A stretch of DNA of 7,263 nt from Comamonas sp. lk. GTDB lineage: Bacteria > Pseudomonadota > Gammaproteobacteria > Burkholderiales > Burkholderiaceae_C. The DNA is taken from assembly GCA_945875225.1 (NCBI GenBank), contig CAMCJY010000094.1, positions 1-7,263 on the forward strand, read 5' to 3'. The notes beneath the pieces are model-generated. The model was not told the origin of the DNA. It did not search any database and was given only the letters and a program-made list of their open reading frames with translations. The first letter of the stretch is position 1. Every line of letters begins with the position of its first letter. A program made the position numbers and the translations under genes. Shown piece after piece: positions 1 to 7,184 of the stretch.

Positions 1-411
1 GGCGATGTGGACGCGGCGTCGCTGCGCTTGTGGGAAATCAATGTGCGCGTGCACGAAGAAGGCCAGAAGTTGGTGAAGCCCGGCGTGCGCTGCTGCGACG
101 TGGCCCATGCGCTGAATAAGATTTATGAAGAGTACGACTTGCTCAAATACCGCACCTTTGGTTACGGGCACTCTTTTGGTGTGCTCTCGCACTATTACGG
201 ACGCGAAGCCGGTCTGGAGTTCCGTGAAGACATTGACACCGTGCTCGAGCCTGGCATGGTGGTTTCTATCGAACCTATGATCATGCTGCCCGAGGGTATG
301 CCCGGGGCTGGCGGCTACCGCGAGCATGATATTTTGGTTGTTACGGCCGATGGACACCAGAATATTACGGGTTTCCCCTATGGTCCTAAGCACAATGTGA
401 TCCGCGCATAG
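1..411 (+). CDS. Creatinase (creatine amidinohydrolase), C-terminal part, M24 fold; 5' end outside window
   Basis: The frame is open from the first base and ends at TAG 409-411, so 136 C-terminal residues are present. Creatinase hydrolyses creatine to sarcosine and urea in the cytoplasm; it has the 'pita-bread' M24 fold shared with aminopeptidase P but is not a peptidase. Seen here: GYGHSFG (window residues 54-60), SHYYGREAGLE (63-73), LEPGMVVSIEPMIMLPEG (from 82) and the end FPYGPKHNVIR. Against Pseudomonas putida creatinase as I remember it (about 403 aa), these align without gaps: His57, Arg68 and Glu91 fall on His324, Arg335 and Glu358, residues of the active-site region. The match continues to the C-terminus, so the full protein is probably of normal length. 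The catalytic His232 equivalent lies upstream, unseen. A four-gene ABC importer follows 56 nt downstream on the same strand. The alternative is another M24 hydrolase acting on a related compound; a generic Xaa-Pro peptidase is less likely because the match is specific and nearly end to end. Confidence 0.85.
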   Translation, partial: GDVDAASLRLWEINVRVHEEGQKLVKPGVRCCDVAHALNKIYEEYDLLKYRTFGYGHSFGVLSHYYGREAGLEFREDIDTVLEPGMVVSIEPMIMLPEGMPGAGGYREHDILVVTADGHQNITGFPYGPKHNVIRA

Positions 412-467
412 GCCTAATTTTTGCTAACCTTGGGGGCTTCGCCTGAACCACTGGAATACGCACCTTT

Positions 468-1553
468 ATGCAGCAACCCTTTGTCCGATTTGATCATGTA
501 GAAAAAAGCTATGACGGCAAACAACTGGTGGTGCGTGATCTGACCTTGGACATTGCGCAAGGCGAGTTCCTGACCCTGTTAGGTCCGTCCGGTTCGGGAA
601 AGACGACCACCTTGATGATGCTGGCTGGCTTTGAAACTGCCACCTCGGGCGAAATCTATTTGGACGGTAAGCCCATCAACCGGATTGCGCCAGAGCACCG
701 CAATATCGGCATGGTGTTTCAAAGCTATGCCTTGTTCCCGCATATGACGGTGGCAGAGAACGTGGGCTTCCCCTTGAGCGTGCGCGGCATTACTGGCGAG
801 GCGGCGCACAGCCGCGTGATGGCCGCCTTGGACAAGGTGGGCCTCAAAGGCCTGGAGTCGCGCCGACCTGCGCAAATGTCGGGTGGTCAGCAGCAGCGCG
901 TGGCGGTGGCGCGTGCGCTGGTGTTTGAGCCCAAGTTGGTGCTGATGGACGAGCCTTTGTCGGCGCTGGACAAACAACTGCGTGAGCAACTGCAGTATGA
1001 AATTAAACGCCTGCACAGTGACCTGGGCATCACCATTGTGTACGTTACGCACGACCAAACCGAAGCGCTGGCGATGTCCGACCGCATTGCGGTCTTCCAC
1101 CAGGGACGCATCCAGCAAATCGATATTCCCACGCAGCTGTACGAGCGCCCGGCCAATGCTTTTGTAGCGCAGTTCATTGGCGAGAACAACACCTTGTCCG
1201 GCAAAGTCAGCGCAGTCTCAGGCTCGAGCTGCCAGGTCGCTCTGGCCGATGGCACATTCATCACCGGCCAGTCGGTGGCGGCGCCCAAAGTGGGAGATGC
1301 CACCCTGGTGTCCATCCGCCCCGAGCGGGTGCGCCTGAACCCGCAAGGTCAGGGCGATGACAGCCAAGTAGTAGGCACGGTGGTGGACATCACCTATTTA
1401 GGCAGATATGCCCGCTTGCGCCTCAAGGCATGCGGGCTGGAAGATTTCATCGTTACGCTTCCCAACGATGGACGCGATCTAGCACTGGCAAACGGCAGCA
1501 CCGTCAACCTCGGTTGGAGTGCTGTGGACTGCCGTGTGCTCGATAGTGAGTAA
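468..1553 (+). CDS. ABC importer ATP-binding protein, PotA-like (COG3842 type)
   Basis: This is the cytoplasmic ATPase that powers the importer encoded by the next three genes. The 361 residues match the usual PotA length (about 350-380). All nucleotide-binding motifs are intact: Walker A GPSGSGKT (39-46), Q-loop Gln85 in VFQSYALFPH, signature MSGGQQQR (137-144), Walker B LVLMDEP (157-163), D-loop SALD (165-168) and H-loop His195 in VYVTHD. The stretch from about 240 to the end is a TOBE/OB-type regulatory domain (IRPERVRL near 283-290), typical of the polyamine/sugar/iron importer ATPases. The start is fixed by sequence: an in-frame TGA lies at 444-446 and no ATG, GTG or TTG occurs between it and ATG 468. 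The Shine-Dalgarno is poor (GGAA at 453-456, 11 nt before the start). The gene follows creatinase by 56 nt with no visible terminator, suggesting co-transcription. The family is certain; the substrate is not. Confidence 0.95.
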   Translation: MQQPFVRFDHVEKSYDGKQLVVRDLTLDIAQGEFLTLLGPSGSGKTTTLMMLAGFETATSGEIYLDGKPINRIAPEHRNIGMVFQSYALFPHMTVAENVGFPLSVRGITGEAAHSRVMAALDKVGLKGLESRRPAQMSGGQQQRVAVARALVFEPKLVLMDEPLSALDKQLREQLQYEIKRLHSDLGITIVYVTHDQTEALAMSDRIAVFHQGRIQQIDIPTQLYERPANAFVAQFIGENNTLSGKVSAVSGSSCQVALADGTFITGQSVAAPKVGDATLVSIRPERVRLNPQGQGDDSQVVGTVVDITYLGRYARLRLKACGLEDFIVTLPNDGRDLALANGSTVNLGWSAVDCRVLDSE

Positions 1554-1574
1554 GGGCGGCTTATTTGTAATAAC

Positions 1575-1580
1575 AGGAGA
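1575..1580 (+). promoter_or_regulatory. Strong ribosome binding site of the binding-protein gene
   Basis: AGGAGA ends 5 nt before ATG 1586, an almost ideal Shine-Dalgarno. It fixes the start of the binding protein and is the only strong one in the window; the ATPase, both permeases, glcE and glcF have weak or no recognisable sites. This fits the general need for more binding protein than membrane subunits in ABC importers. Confidence 0.85.
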
Positions 1581-1585
1581 ACAGC

Positions 1586-2668
1586 ATGTTCAAACGGATA
1601 AATTCAAGTGCACTAGCAGTTGTTGGCGCTGCAGCTATTGCTTTCCTCCCAGGCATCAGCGCCGCCCAGCAAGCCATTACGGTTGCCTCTTGGGGTGGTG
1701 CTTATACCGTGAGCCAGGTGGAGGCCTACCACAAGCCTTTTGAAGCCAAGAGCGGCGTCAAAGTCACCTCGGTGGACTACAGCGGCGCACTGTCCGAAGT
1801 CGCTGCCCAGGTAAAAACCGGCAACATCAAATGGGACGTGATTGACCTCGAGCCTGCCGAAGCCCTCAAAGGCTGCGAAGAAGGCCTGTTCGAGAAAATT
1901 GACCCAAGCAAGCTGCCTGCTGGCGCGGATGGAACGCCTGCTGCCAAAGACTTTGCCACTGGCATGATCTTGCCCTGTGCGATTGGCAATATCACATACG
2001 CGAACGTGGTTGCCTTTGATAAAGCCAAAATGGGTGCCAATGGCCCCAAGAGCTTGGAAGACTTCTTTAACGTCGGTAAATTCCCCGGCAAGCGCGGCAT
2101 CAAAAAAGACCCCAGCGTGATCATGGAGTGGGCTTTGATTGCTGACGGCGTTGCTATGGCCGACGTTTACAAGGTGCTGGCTACACCTGCCGGTGTGGAG
2201 CGTGCTTTCAGGAAATTGGACACGATCAAGAGCAGCATTGTTTGGTGGACCGCTGGCGCGCAGCCGCCCGCATTGCTAGCCTCCGGTGAAGTGGTCATGA
2301 CGCACGCTTGGCATGGCCGTATCGTGGATGCCAATGTCAAAGAGAAAAAGGACTTTGCTGTGATGTGGGATGGCCAGATCCAGATCCCGGACATGTATGC
2401 GATTCTCAAAGGCGGCAAGAACGTGGCTGCTGCCATGGAATTCGTGCTTTTCGCGACATCCACACAGCCTTTGGCTGACCAGGCAAAGTACATCCCTTAC
2501 GCACCTGCGCGTAACTCTTCTTTGGCCAAGATCCCTGATTCCAACCCCAACAAAGCATGGTTGCCCAATACGCCGCGTCCCGGCCGTTCGATGCTCACCA
2601 ATGCCCAGTTCTGGATGGAAAACAGCGCCGATATGAACAAGAAATTCGCGGCCTGGTTGGCCAAGTAA
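1586..2668 (+). CDS. Periplasmic substrate-binding protein, PotD/PotF-like (COG0687)
   Basis: This captures the substrate in the periplasm and delivers it to the permease pair. Of 360 residues, the first 26-27 form a Sec signal peptide: basic MFKR, a hydrophobic stretch SALAVVGAAAIAFLPG, and a signal peptidase I site near SAA|QQ. There is no lipobox. The mature start ITVASWGGAY followed by VEAYHKPFEAKSGVKV is typical of family-1 COG0687 proteins. Later landmarks are WDVIDLEP (83-90), SSIVWWTAGAQP (217-228), SGEVVMTHAWHGR (233-245) and IPDMYAILKGGKN (267-279), where PotD-like proteins line the ligand pocket. By eye, Asp269 matches the amine-binding Asp257 of E. coli PotD, but the neighbouring aromatic Trp255 appears to be Ile267, so polyamine binding should not be assumed. 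Cys97 and Cys131 are the only cysteines and could form a disulfide. The gene lies 32 nt after the ATPase and 15 nt before the first permease. Confidence 0.93.
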   Translation: MFKRINSSALAVVGAAAIAFLPGISAAQQAITVASWGGAYTVSQVEAYHKPFEAKSGVKVTSVDYSGALSEVAAQVKTGNIKWDVIDLEPAEALKGCEEGLFEKIDPSKLPAGADGTPAAKDFATGMILPCAIGNITYANVVAFDKAKMGANGPKSLEDFFNVGKFPGKRGIKKDPSVIMEWALIADGVAMADVYKVLATPAGVERAFRKLDTIKSSIVWWTAGAQPPALLASGEVVMTHAWHGRIVDANVKEKKDFAVMWDGQIQIPDMYAILKGGKNVAAAMEFVLFATSTQPLADQAKYIPYAPARNSSLAKIPDSNPNKAWLPNTPRPGRSMLTNAQFWMENSADMNKKFAAWLAK

Positions 2669-2683
2669 GACAGAGCCTAGACG

Positions 2684-3910
2684 ATGGACAGCGCCGCCAA
2701 CCTTTCGCAGCGCCTGCGCAAGGCAGAGCGGCGCGGTCAGTTGCGTGCTTATGCGCTGATCGCACCGCTGTTCATCTTTGTCGCCCTGAGTTTTTTATTA
2801 CCGCTGGGCACCGTACTGCTTAACAGTTTTTACGACCCAGTGATTCCCGACGGCCTGCCGCGCACTGTGCGCGCGCTGGCCGATTGGAATGGTCCGCGTG
2901 ACCAGATTCCTCCTGAGCCTGTGTATGCCGCACTGGCACAAGATTTGAAAGCGGCAGTCCAAGCCGAAAAGCATGGCTCGATCGCCAATCGCCTCAATGT
3001 AGAAGAGTCCGGATTACGTACCGTATTTATGCGCGCTGCGCGCCGCGTCAGTGCGCAGGAAGAGGGTCCCTGGGCCCCGTTTTTTGAAGCTGCCGACCCT
3101 GGTTGGGCGCAGCCCGGCATTTGGGGCACGATACGCAATTTGGCGTCGCCCACACACAGCTTGTTCTACCTGTCTGCCTTGGACGCCAAGCGTAACCAAG
3201 ACGGCAGCGTCGGCCCCCAGCCCGAAGACCAGCGTATTCACATCACGATATATTTGCGCACCCTGGGCGTTGCCCTCACCGTCACCTTGATGTGTATGGT
3301 GCTCGGTTTCCCGCTGGCCTATTTGCTGGCCCATTTGCGCGACAAGACCGCTAACTTGCTGCTCATTTTGGTATTGCTACCGTTTTGGACTTCCCTGTTG
3401 GTGCGCACCACCGCGTGGATGGTGGTGTTGCAAAAAGAAGGCGTAATCAATTCGCTCTTACAAGCGCTACATATGATTTCTGAGCCCCTGCCCTTGGTCT
3501 TTAACCGCTTTGGTGTGGTGGTCGCTATGACGCACATTCTGCTGCCGTTTATGGTGCTGCCCATGTACTCGGTTATGCGGCAAATACCGGTCTCGTATGT
3601 GCGCGCCGCTCGCTCTCTTGGCGCAGGCCCGTTTACTGCGTTTATCCGGGTGTACCTGCCGCAATGTATTCCTGGTTTGGGCGCCGGTGCTTTGCTGGTG
3701 TTCATTCTGGCGCTGGGCTACTACATTACGCCGGCTTTGCTGGGCGGATCCACCGACCAAATGATTAGTTACTTTGTGGAGACCAATATGAGCCGCTCGC
3801 TCAACTGGGGCCTGGCTTCCGCCCTGGCCGCGATCTTGCTGGGTGCCGTGCTGGTGCTGTACGCTGCCTATGACCGCTTGGTGGGTGCTAACAATCTCAA
3901 ACTCGGATGA
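2684..3910 (+). CDS. ABC importer inner-membrane permease, PotB-like (COG1176), with large periplasmic insert
   Basis: This is one half of the transmembrane channel of the importer. Its 408 residues are well above E. coli PotB (about 275-285). A basic N-terminus leads into the first membrane segment (about 22-46, ALIAPLFIFVALSFLLP). Then comes a hydrophilic stretch of about 140 residues (48-187) rich in charged residues, Pro, Trp and Gly, expected in the periplasm. The five-segment permease core starts near 188 (TIYLRTLGVALTVTL). The EAA loop that contacts the ATPase is YVRAARSLGAGPFTAFIRVY (305-324) with the key Gly313, followed by LPQ. Such long versions with a 'LPRTVRALADWNG'-like segment are, from memory, common in alpha- and betaproteobacterial COG1176 proteins, so the insert is a subfamily trait rather than a fusion artefact. 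The start ATG lies 15 nt after the binding-protein stop with no good Shine-Dalgarno, suggesting coupled translation. Its stop TGA overlaps the next gene's ATG. Confidence 0.93.
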   Translation: MDSAANLSQRLRKAERRGQLRAYALIAPLFIFVALSFLLPLGTVLLNSFYDPVIPDGLPRTVRALADWNGPRDQIPPEPVYAALAQDLKAAVQAEKHGSIANRLNVEESGLRTVFMRAARRVSAQEEGPWAPFFEAADPGWAQPGIWGTIRNLASPTHSLFYLSALDAKRNQDGSVGPQPEDQRIHITIYLRTLGVALTVTLMCMVLGFPLAYLLAHLRDKTANLLLILVLLPFWTSLLVRTTAWMVVLQKEGVINSLLQALHMISEPLPLVFNRFGVVVAMTHILLPFMVLPMYSVMRQIPVSYVRAARSLGAGPFTAFIRVYLPQCIPGLGAGALLVFILALGYYITPALLGGSTDQMISYFVETNMSRSLNWGLASALAAILLGAVLVLYAAYDRLVGANNLKLG

Positions 3911-4743
3911 GCGCCTCTTCCCTTCCCCTGTACACCACGTCTTTGCAGCGCATCGGCCATGGGGCGCTGGTGCTTTTTTGCGCGGCCGTGTTGTTGTTTT
4001 TGATAGCACCGGTGCTCGTGGTGGTCCCGCTGGCCTTTAACAACGAGCCCTACTTCCGTTTCCCCATCGAGATTTACAGCTTGCGTTGGTTTAAAGAATT
4101 GTTTACCAACCCGGTTTGGCTTCAAGCTATTTTTAATAGCCTACTCACGGCCACCTTGGCCACCTTGCTGGCGACCACCCTGGGCACCCTGGCCGCGGTG
4201 GGCTTGAACCACCACAACCTGCCAGGCAAGCGCTTTTTGATGGCCATTCTGATTTCACCCATGATCGTGCCGGTAGTAGTGCTGGCCGTCGGGTCCTACC
4301 TGTTTTTTTCCAGGCTGGGTATTGCCAATAATTTGCTGGGCATCGTGCTGGTGCACGCGGTGCTCGGCATGCCCTTTGTGGTGATTACCGTCACGGCCAC
4401 CTTAGGTGGCTTTGATATGAACTTGATGCGCGCGGCACGCGGCCTGGGTGCGTCGCAATGGGAGGCCTTCCGGCGCATCATGCTGCCCCTGGTCTGGCCC
4501 GGCGTGCTATCGGGTGCCTTGTTCGCTTTTGCCACCTCGTTTGACGAAGTGGTTGTGGTGCTCTTTCTGGGCGGCCCCGAGCAAACCACACTGCCGCGTC
4601 AAATGTGGACCGGCCTGCGCGAACAACTCTCGCCCACCATCCTGTCTGCTGCATTCATGCTCATCTTGTTTGCCATAGCCATGCTGCTGACCTTGGAAAT
4701 GCTGCGCCGGCGCAGCGTTGCACTGCGGGGGGTGACGGAGTAA
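3907..4743 (+). CDS. ABC importer inner-membrane permease, PotC-like (COG1177)
   Basis: This is the second half of the importer channel. The 278 residues are the usual PotC/PotI length. The first membrane segment is at about 19-43 (ALVLFCAAVLLFLIAPVLVV), followed by the family's short periplasmic part with SLRWFKELFTNPVWLQAIFNSL (58-79), then the permease core. The EAA loop is LMRAARGLGASQWEAFRRIM (173-192) with Gly181, then LPLVWPG. After it come SFDEVVVVLFLGGPEQTTLP (211-230), strongly conserved in COG1177, and a final segment near 243-265 before a basic tail (LRRRS). ATG 3907-3909 overlaps the stop of the preceding permease (ATGA), and no Shine-Dalgarno is visible, so translation is probably coupled, giving equal amounts of both permeases. 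This is the last gene of the + strand unit; its stop lies 17 nt from the stop of the opposing glcF. Confidence 0.95.
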   Translation: MSASSLPLYTTSLQRIGHGALVLFCAAVLLFLIAPVLVVVPLAFNNEPYFRFPIEIYSLRWFKELFTNPVWLQAIFNSLLTATLATLLATTLGTLAAVGLNHHNLPGKRFLMAILISPMIVPVVVLAVGSYLFFSRLGIANNLLGIVLVHAVLGMPFVVITVTATLGGFDMNLMRAARGLGASQWEAFRRIMLPLVWPGVLSGALFAFATSFDEVVVVLFLGGPEQTTLPRQMWTGLREQLSPTILSAAFMLILFAIAMLLTLEMLRRRSVALRGVTE

Positions 4744-4760
4744 GTTCTCTGCGCCCGCGA

Positions 4761-6002
4761 CTAAGCGGACGTCCCCAGCGCCGAGTCCACCATCTCTATC
4801 CAATGCCTCACAGGCACTTGGGTGCCGCTTTGCAAATGGGTGATGCAGCCGATGTTGGCGCTCAGGATGGCCTGGGGCTGCAAGTCCTGTAAGTGGCCCA
4901 GCTTGCGGTCGCGCAGTTGGGTGGCCAGGACCGGCTGTAGCACGCTATAGGTACCAGCGGAGCCGCAGCATAAATGGGCTTCGTTATTGGCTACCTGCAA
5001 TTGAAAACCCAGCGCGTTCAAATGGTGCTCCACGCCGCCCTTGAGCTGCTGGCCGTGTTGCAAGGTGCAGGGCGGGTGAAAGGCCATCATGCCCTGGGCC
5101 TGGGCTTTCTGCGGCGCGATGCGTTCTTTCAAAGCGGATAGCAACTCGGGCAATAACTCGCTCAGGTCTTTGGTCAGTTCACTGATGCGCTTGGCACGCT
5201 GAGCGTAGGCCCCATCTTCGCGCAGTAGGTGTCCGTAGTCTTTGACGGTGACGCCGCAGCCTGAAGCATTCATCACGATAGCCTCGACGCCACTGGCCAC
5301 ATGCGGCCACCAAGCGTCAATATTGTTTTTCATTTGCACGATCGCCGCATCCTGGTCGTTCAAATGAAACTTGACACCGCCGCAGCAACCGGCCAGGGGC
5401 TCGACGATGGTCTGGATGCCGCAGGCATCGAGCACGCGTGCGGTGGCGCTGTTGATATTGGGGCTCATGGACGGTTGCACGCAACCGGCCAGCATCAATA
5501 CCTTGCGCGCGTGGCTGCGTGCAGGCCATGCGCCAGCATTGCGCGCCTCTGGCACCTTGGCCTTGAGCGCCTCGGGCAAGAAGCCGCGTACCGCCTGGCC
5601 TAGCTTCATGGCCGGGGCAAACAGGGGCGAGTTCAGGCCTTCCTTTAAGGCCCAGCGCATGGCTTCTTCGCCTGCCGGACGCGGAACTTTGGCATCGACC
5701 AGTTTGCGGCCGATATCAATCAAGTGGCCGTACTCTACACCGCTAGGGCATGTCGATTCACAGTTGCGGCAGGTCAGGCAGCGGTCCAGGTGTTGCTGGG
5801 TTTTGCGCGTGGGCTCGGCGCCTTCGAGCACTTGCTTAATCAGGTAAATCCGACCACGCGGCCCGTCCAGTTCATCGCCCAAGAGCTGGTAAGTGGGGCA
5901 GGTGGCGGTACAAAAACCGCAGTGCACGCAGTTGCGCACAATCGCCTCGGCGGCTTTGCCATCGGCTGTGTGTGCGTATTCGGGGGAAAGCGTGGTTTGC
6001 AT
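4761..6002 (-). CDS. glcF: Glycolate oxidase iron-sulfur subunit GlcF
   Basis: GlcF passes electrons from the flavin subunits of glycolate oxidase (glycolate -> glyoxylate) towards the respiratory chain at the inner membrane. The 413 residues match E. coli GlcF (about 407). Two bacterial ferredoxin-type 4Fe-4S motifs are complete: CVHCGFCTATCP (Cys25, 28, 31, 35) and CLTCRNCESTCP (Cys75, 78, 81, 85), with the typical ELDGPRGRIYLIKQVLEG between them. Two cysteine-rich CCG domains (DUF224 type) follow: LAGC (Cys174) with LAGCCGG (Cys206/207) and Cys249, then HPPCTLQHGQ (Cys312) with LCCGSAGTY (Cys345/346) and NIGCITHL (Cys386). This two-ferredoxin, two-CCG layout separates GlcF from LutA/LldE, which carry only CCG domains. 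ATG 6002 lies 12 nt after the glcE stop; no strong Shine-Dalgarno is visible. A lactate dehydrogenase-type Fe-S subunit is a weaker alternative, since glcE lies directly upstream. Confidence 0.95.
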   Translation of the reverse strand: MQTTLSPEYAHTADGKAAEAIVRNCVHCGFCTATCPTYQLLGDELDGPRGRIYLIKQVLEGAEPTRKTQQHLDRCLTCRNCESTCPSGVEYGHLIDIGRKLVDAKVPRPAGEEAMRWALKEGLNSPLFAPAMKLGQAVRGFLPEALKAKVPEARNAGAWPARSHARKVLMLAGCVQPSMSPNINSATARVLDACGIQTIVEPLAGCCGGVKFHLNDQDAAIVQMKNNIDAWWPHVASGVEAIVMNASGCGVTVKDYGHLLREDGAYAQRAKRISELTKDLSELLPELLSALKERIAPQKAQAQGMMAFHPPCTLQHGQQLKGGVEHHLNALGFQLQVANNEAHLCCGSAGTYSVLQPVLATQLRDRKLGHLQDLQPQAILSANIGCITHLQSGTQVPVRHWIEMVDSALGTSA

Positions 6003-6014
6003 GGCGGGTGTAAT

Positions 6015-7184
6015 TCAGGCCGGGGAGTGCATTCGGCCGGTGTTGAAGACGCCATCGGGGTCAAATTCAGCTTGCAGGGCTGTTTGGATACGCTGCTGCG
6101 TGGGCTCCAGCGCGTCAAATACCGCAGCGCCCCCATCCGTGTCGGCCAGCGCATGGGCCGGGCGTCGGAACAAAGTGGCATGGCCACCGGCTTGAGCGGC
6201 TAGCGCATGCAATTGGCTTGCGGCAGAGGCGGGCGCCCAAACCCAGCGCTGCGCGCCCTGCCATTCCACGCACTGGGCATAGGGCAGCTCCAGCACCGGG
6301 CTGGTTTGCGCCACCGACAAGCGCCACAGGCAGTCGTTCTCGCCCGGTGGTCGGGTAAAAAACGCGTGTTGCTGGTTGCGCATCGCATCCCAGAAAAACA
6401 TGGCGGCTTCGGCGTCTGCTGGCTGCGCCTGTCCGCCCTGCGCCTCTACATCGGCCTGCATTTTGGGCAAGGCCGCGCGCACTGCGGCCTGGGCTCCGCG
6501 CAAGCGCACCGTCAGGCGCCCGCTGCTGGCGCCAGGATCGCACTGCCAACAGCTGGCATTCAGGGGCAGGGGCTGGCCGCCCCAGCGGTGCAGCAATTGC
6601 AAGGTCTCTTGTTGCCCCAGGGTGCAGACCAGGCTGGCCTCGCAAGGCGCAAACGCCAGCACCTTGAGTGAGACCTCGGTAATCAGGCCTAAAGTGCCCC
6701 AGCTACCGGCCAGCACACGGCTGACGTCATAGCCAGCCACGTTTTTCATGACCTGGCCGCCAAAAGTGAGGTGCTCGCCCAGACCGTTGATAAAGCGCGC
6801 CCCGAGCACAAAGTCGCGTGCCGCTCCCACACTGGCCCGGCTGGGGCCGCTCAGGCCGCTGGCCACCAAGCCGCCGATAGTGGTACCGGCATGGCCGAAA
6901 TGCGGCGGCTCAAAAGGCAGGCATTGGTTGCGCTCTTGCAGCAAGGCTTCCAATTCGCTGAGCAGCGTGCCGCTGCGCACTGTCACCACCAACTCGGTGG
7001 GCTCATAGCTGACGATGCCTTGCAGGCCGCGGGTTTCCAGCAAATCGCCATCCAAGCGCGCACCGAAAAAATCCTTGCTGCCACCGCCGCGCACGCGCAA
7101 AGGCTTGCGGCTGTGCGCTGGCACAGACCGGGCATGGGCGATGCGCTGGACGATGGCGTCCAGGGCTTGCAAATAATCGGGCAT
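6015..7184 (-). CDS. glcE: Glycolate oxidase FAD-binding subunit GlcE
   Basis: GlcE is the second flavin-type subunit of the GlcDEF glycolate oxidase, with an FAD-binding PCMH (VAO-type) domain. It has 389 residues against about 350 in E. coli. Visible FAD-binding features are PLRVRGGGSKDFFG (28-41), the SYEPTELVVTVRSGTLLSEL strand (59-78), FEPPHFGHAGTTIGGLVASG (91-110) and VMKNVAGYDVSRVLAGSWGTLGLITEVSLK (145-174; quoted in parts, the core being KNVAGYD and GTLGLITE). The C-terminus FDPDGVFNTGRM (374-385) is the usual end of GlcD/GlcE-type flavoproteins. The middle (about 185-360) is diverged and Ala/Gln-rich, as usual for GlcE. ATG 7184 is the only conventional start in frame between the window edge and the conserved PLRVRGGGSK block, but no Shine-Dalgarno precedes it and the frame stays open to the edge. 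It is followed by glcF after 12 nt, clearly the same operon. Confidence 0.93.
   Translation of the reverse strand: MPDYLQALDAIVQRIAHARSVPAHSRKPLRVRGGGSKDFFGARLDGDLLETRGLQGIVSYEPTELVVTVRSGTLLSELEALLQERNQCLPFEPPHFGHAGTTIGGLVASGLSGPSRASVGAARDFVLGARFINGLGEHLTFGGQVMKNVAGYDVSRVLAGSWGTLGLITEVSLKVLAFAPCEASLVCTLGQQETLQLLHRWGGQPLPLNASCWQCDPGASSGRLTVRLRGAQAAVRAALPKMQADVEAQGGQAQPADAEAAMFFWDAMRNQQHAFFTRPPGENDCLWRLSVAQTSPVLELPYAQCVEWQGAQRWVWAPASAASQLHALAAQAGGHATLFRRPAHALADTDGGAAVFDALEPTQQRIQTALQAEFDPDGVFNTGRMHSPA

Noticed and set aside
1..411. Xaa-Pro aminopeptidase or ectoine hydrolase as the identity of the first gene
   Set aside because: These share the M24 fold, but the gap-free match to creatinase through its C-terminal 136 residues, including the SHYYGREAGLE and LPEGMPGAGGYREHD segments, favours creatinase.
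412..467. Possible promoter between creatinase and the ATPase gene (TTGCTA at 421-426)
   Set aside because: No -10-like hexamer lies at 16-18 nt spacing (TGAACC is found there), and no operator-like repeat is visible; read-through from creatinase is simpler.
579..1118. 179-codon open frame on the - strand inside the ATPase gene
   Set aside because: It is fully antisense to a gene with all ABC motifs intact, is His/Arg/Gln-rich with no recognisable domain, and is the usual shadow of a GC-rich coding frame.
3467..4009. 180-codon - strand frame across the junction of the two permeases
   Set aside because: Translation is rich in Gln, His and Arg without domain signs, and it is antisense to both conserved permeases.
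4303..4309. Run of seven T in the second permease gene as a possible slippage or frameshift site
   Set aside because: The frame is intact on both sides, encodes the expected Leu-Phe-Phe within a membrane segment, and no alternative frame product is suggested.
4755..4768. CCGC-6 nt-GCGG inverted repeat between the convergent genes
   Set aside because: A 4-bp stem with no extension and no T run on either strand is too weak for an intrinsic terminator and expected by chance.
5371..6203. Two long overlapping + strand frames (158 and 159 codons) opposite glcF and the end of glcE
   Set aside because: They lie antisense to clear iron-sulfur and flavin subunits, have low-complexity Ala/Arg/Gly-rich translations and no motifs.
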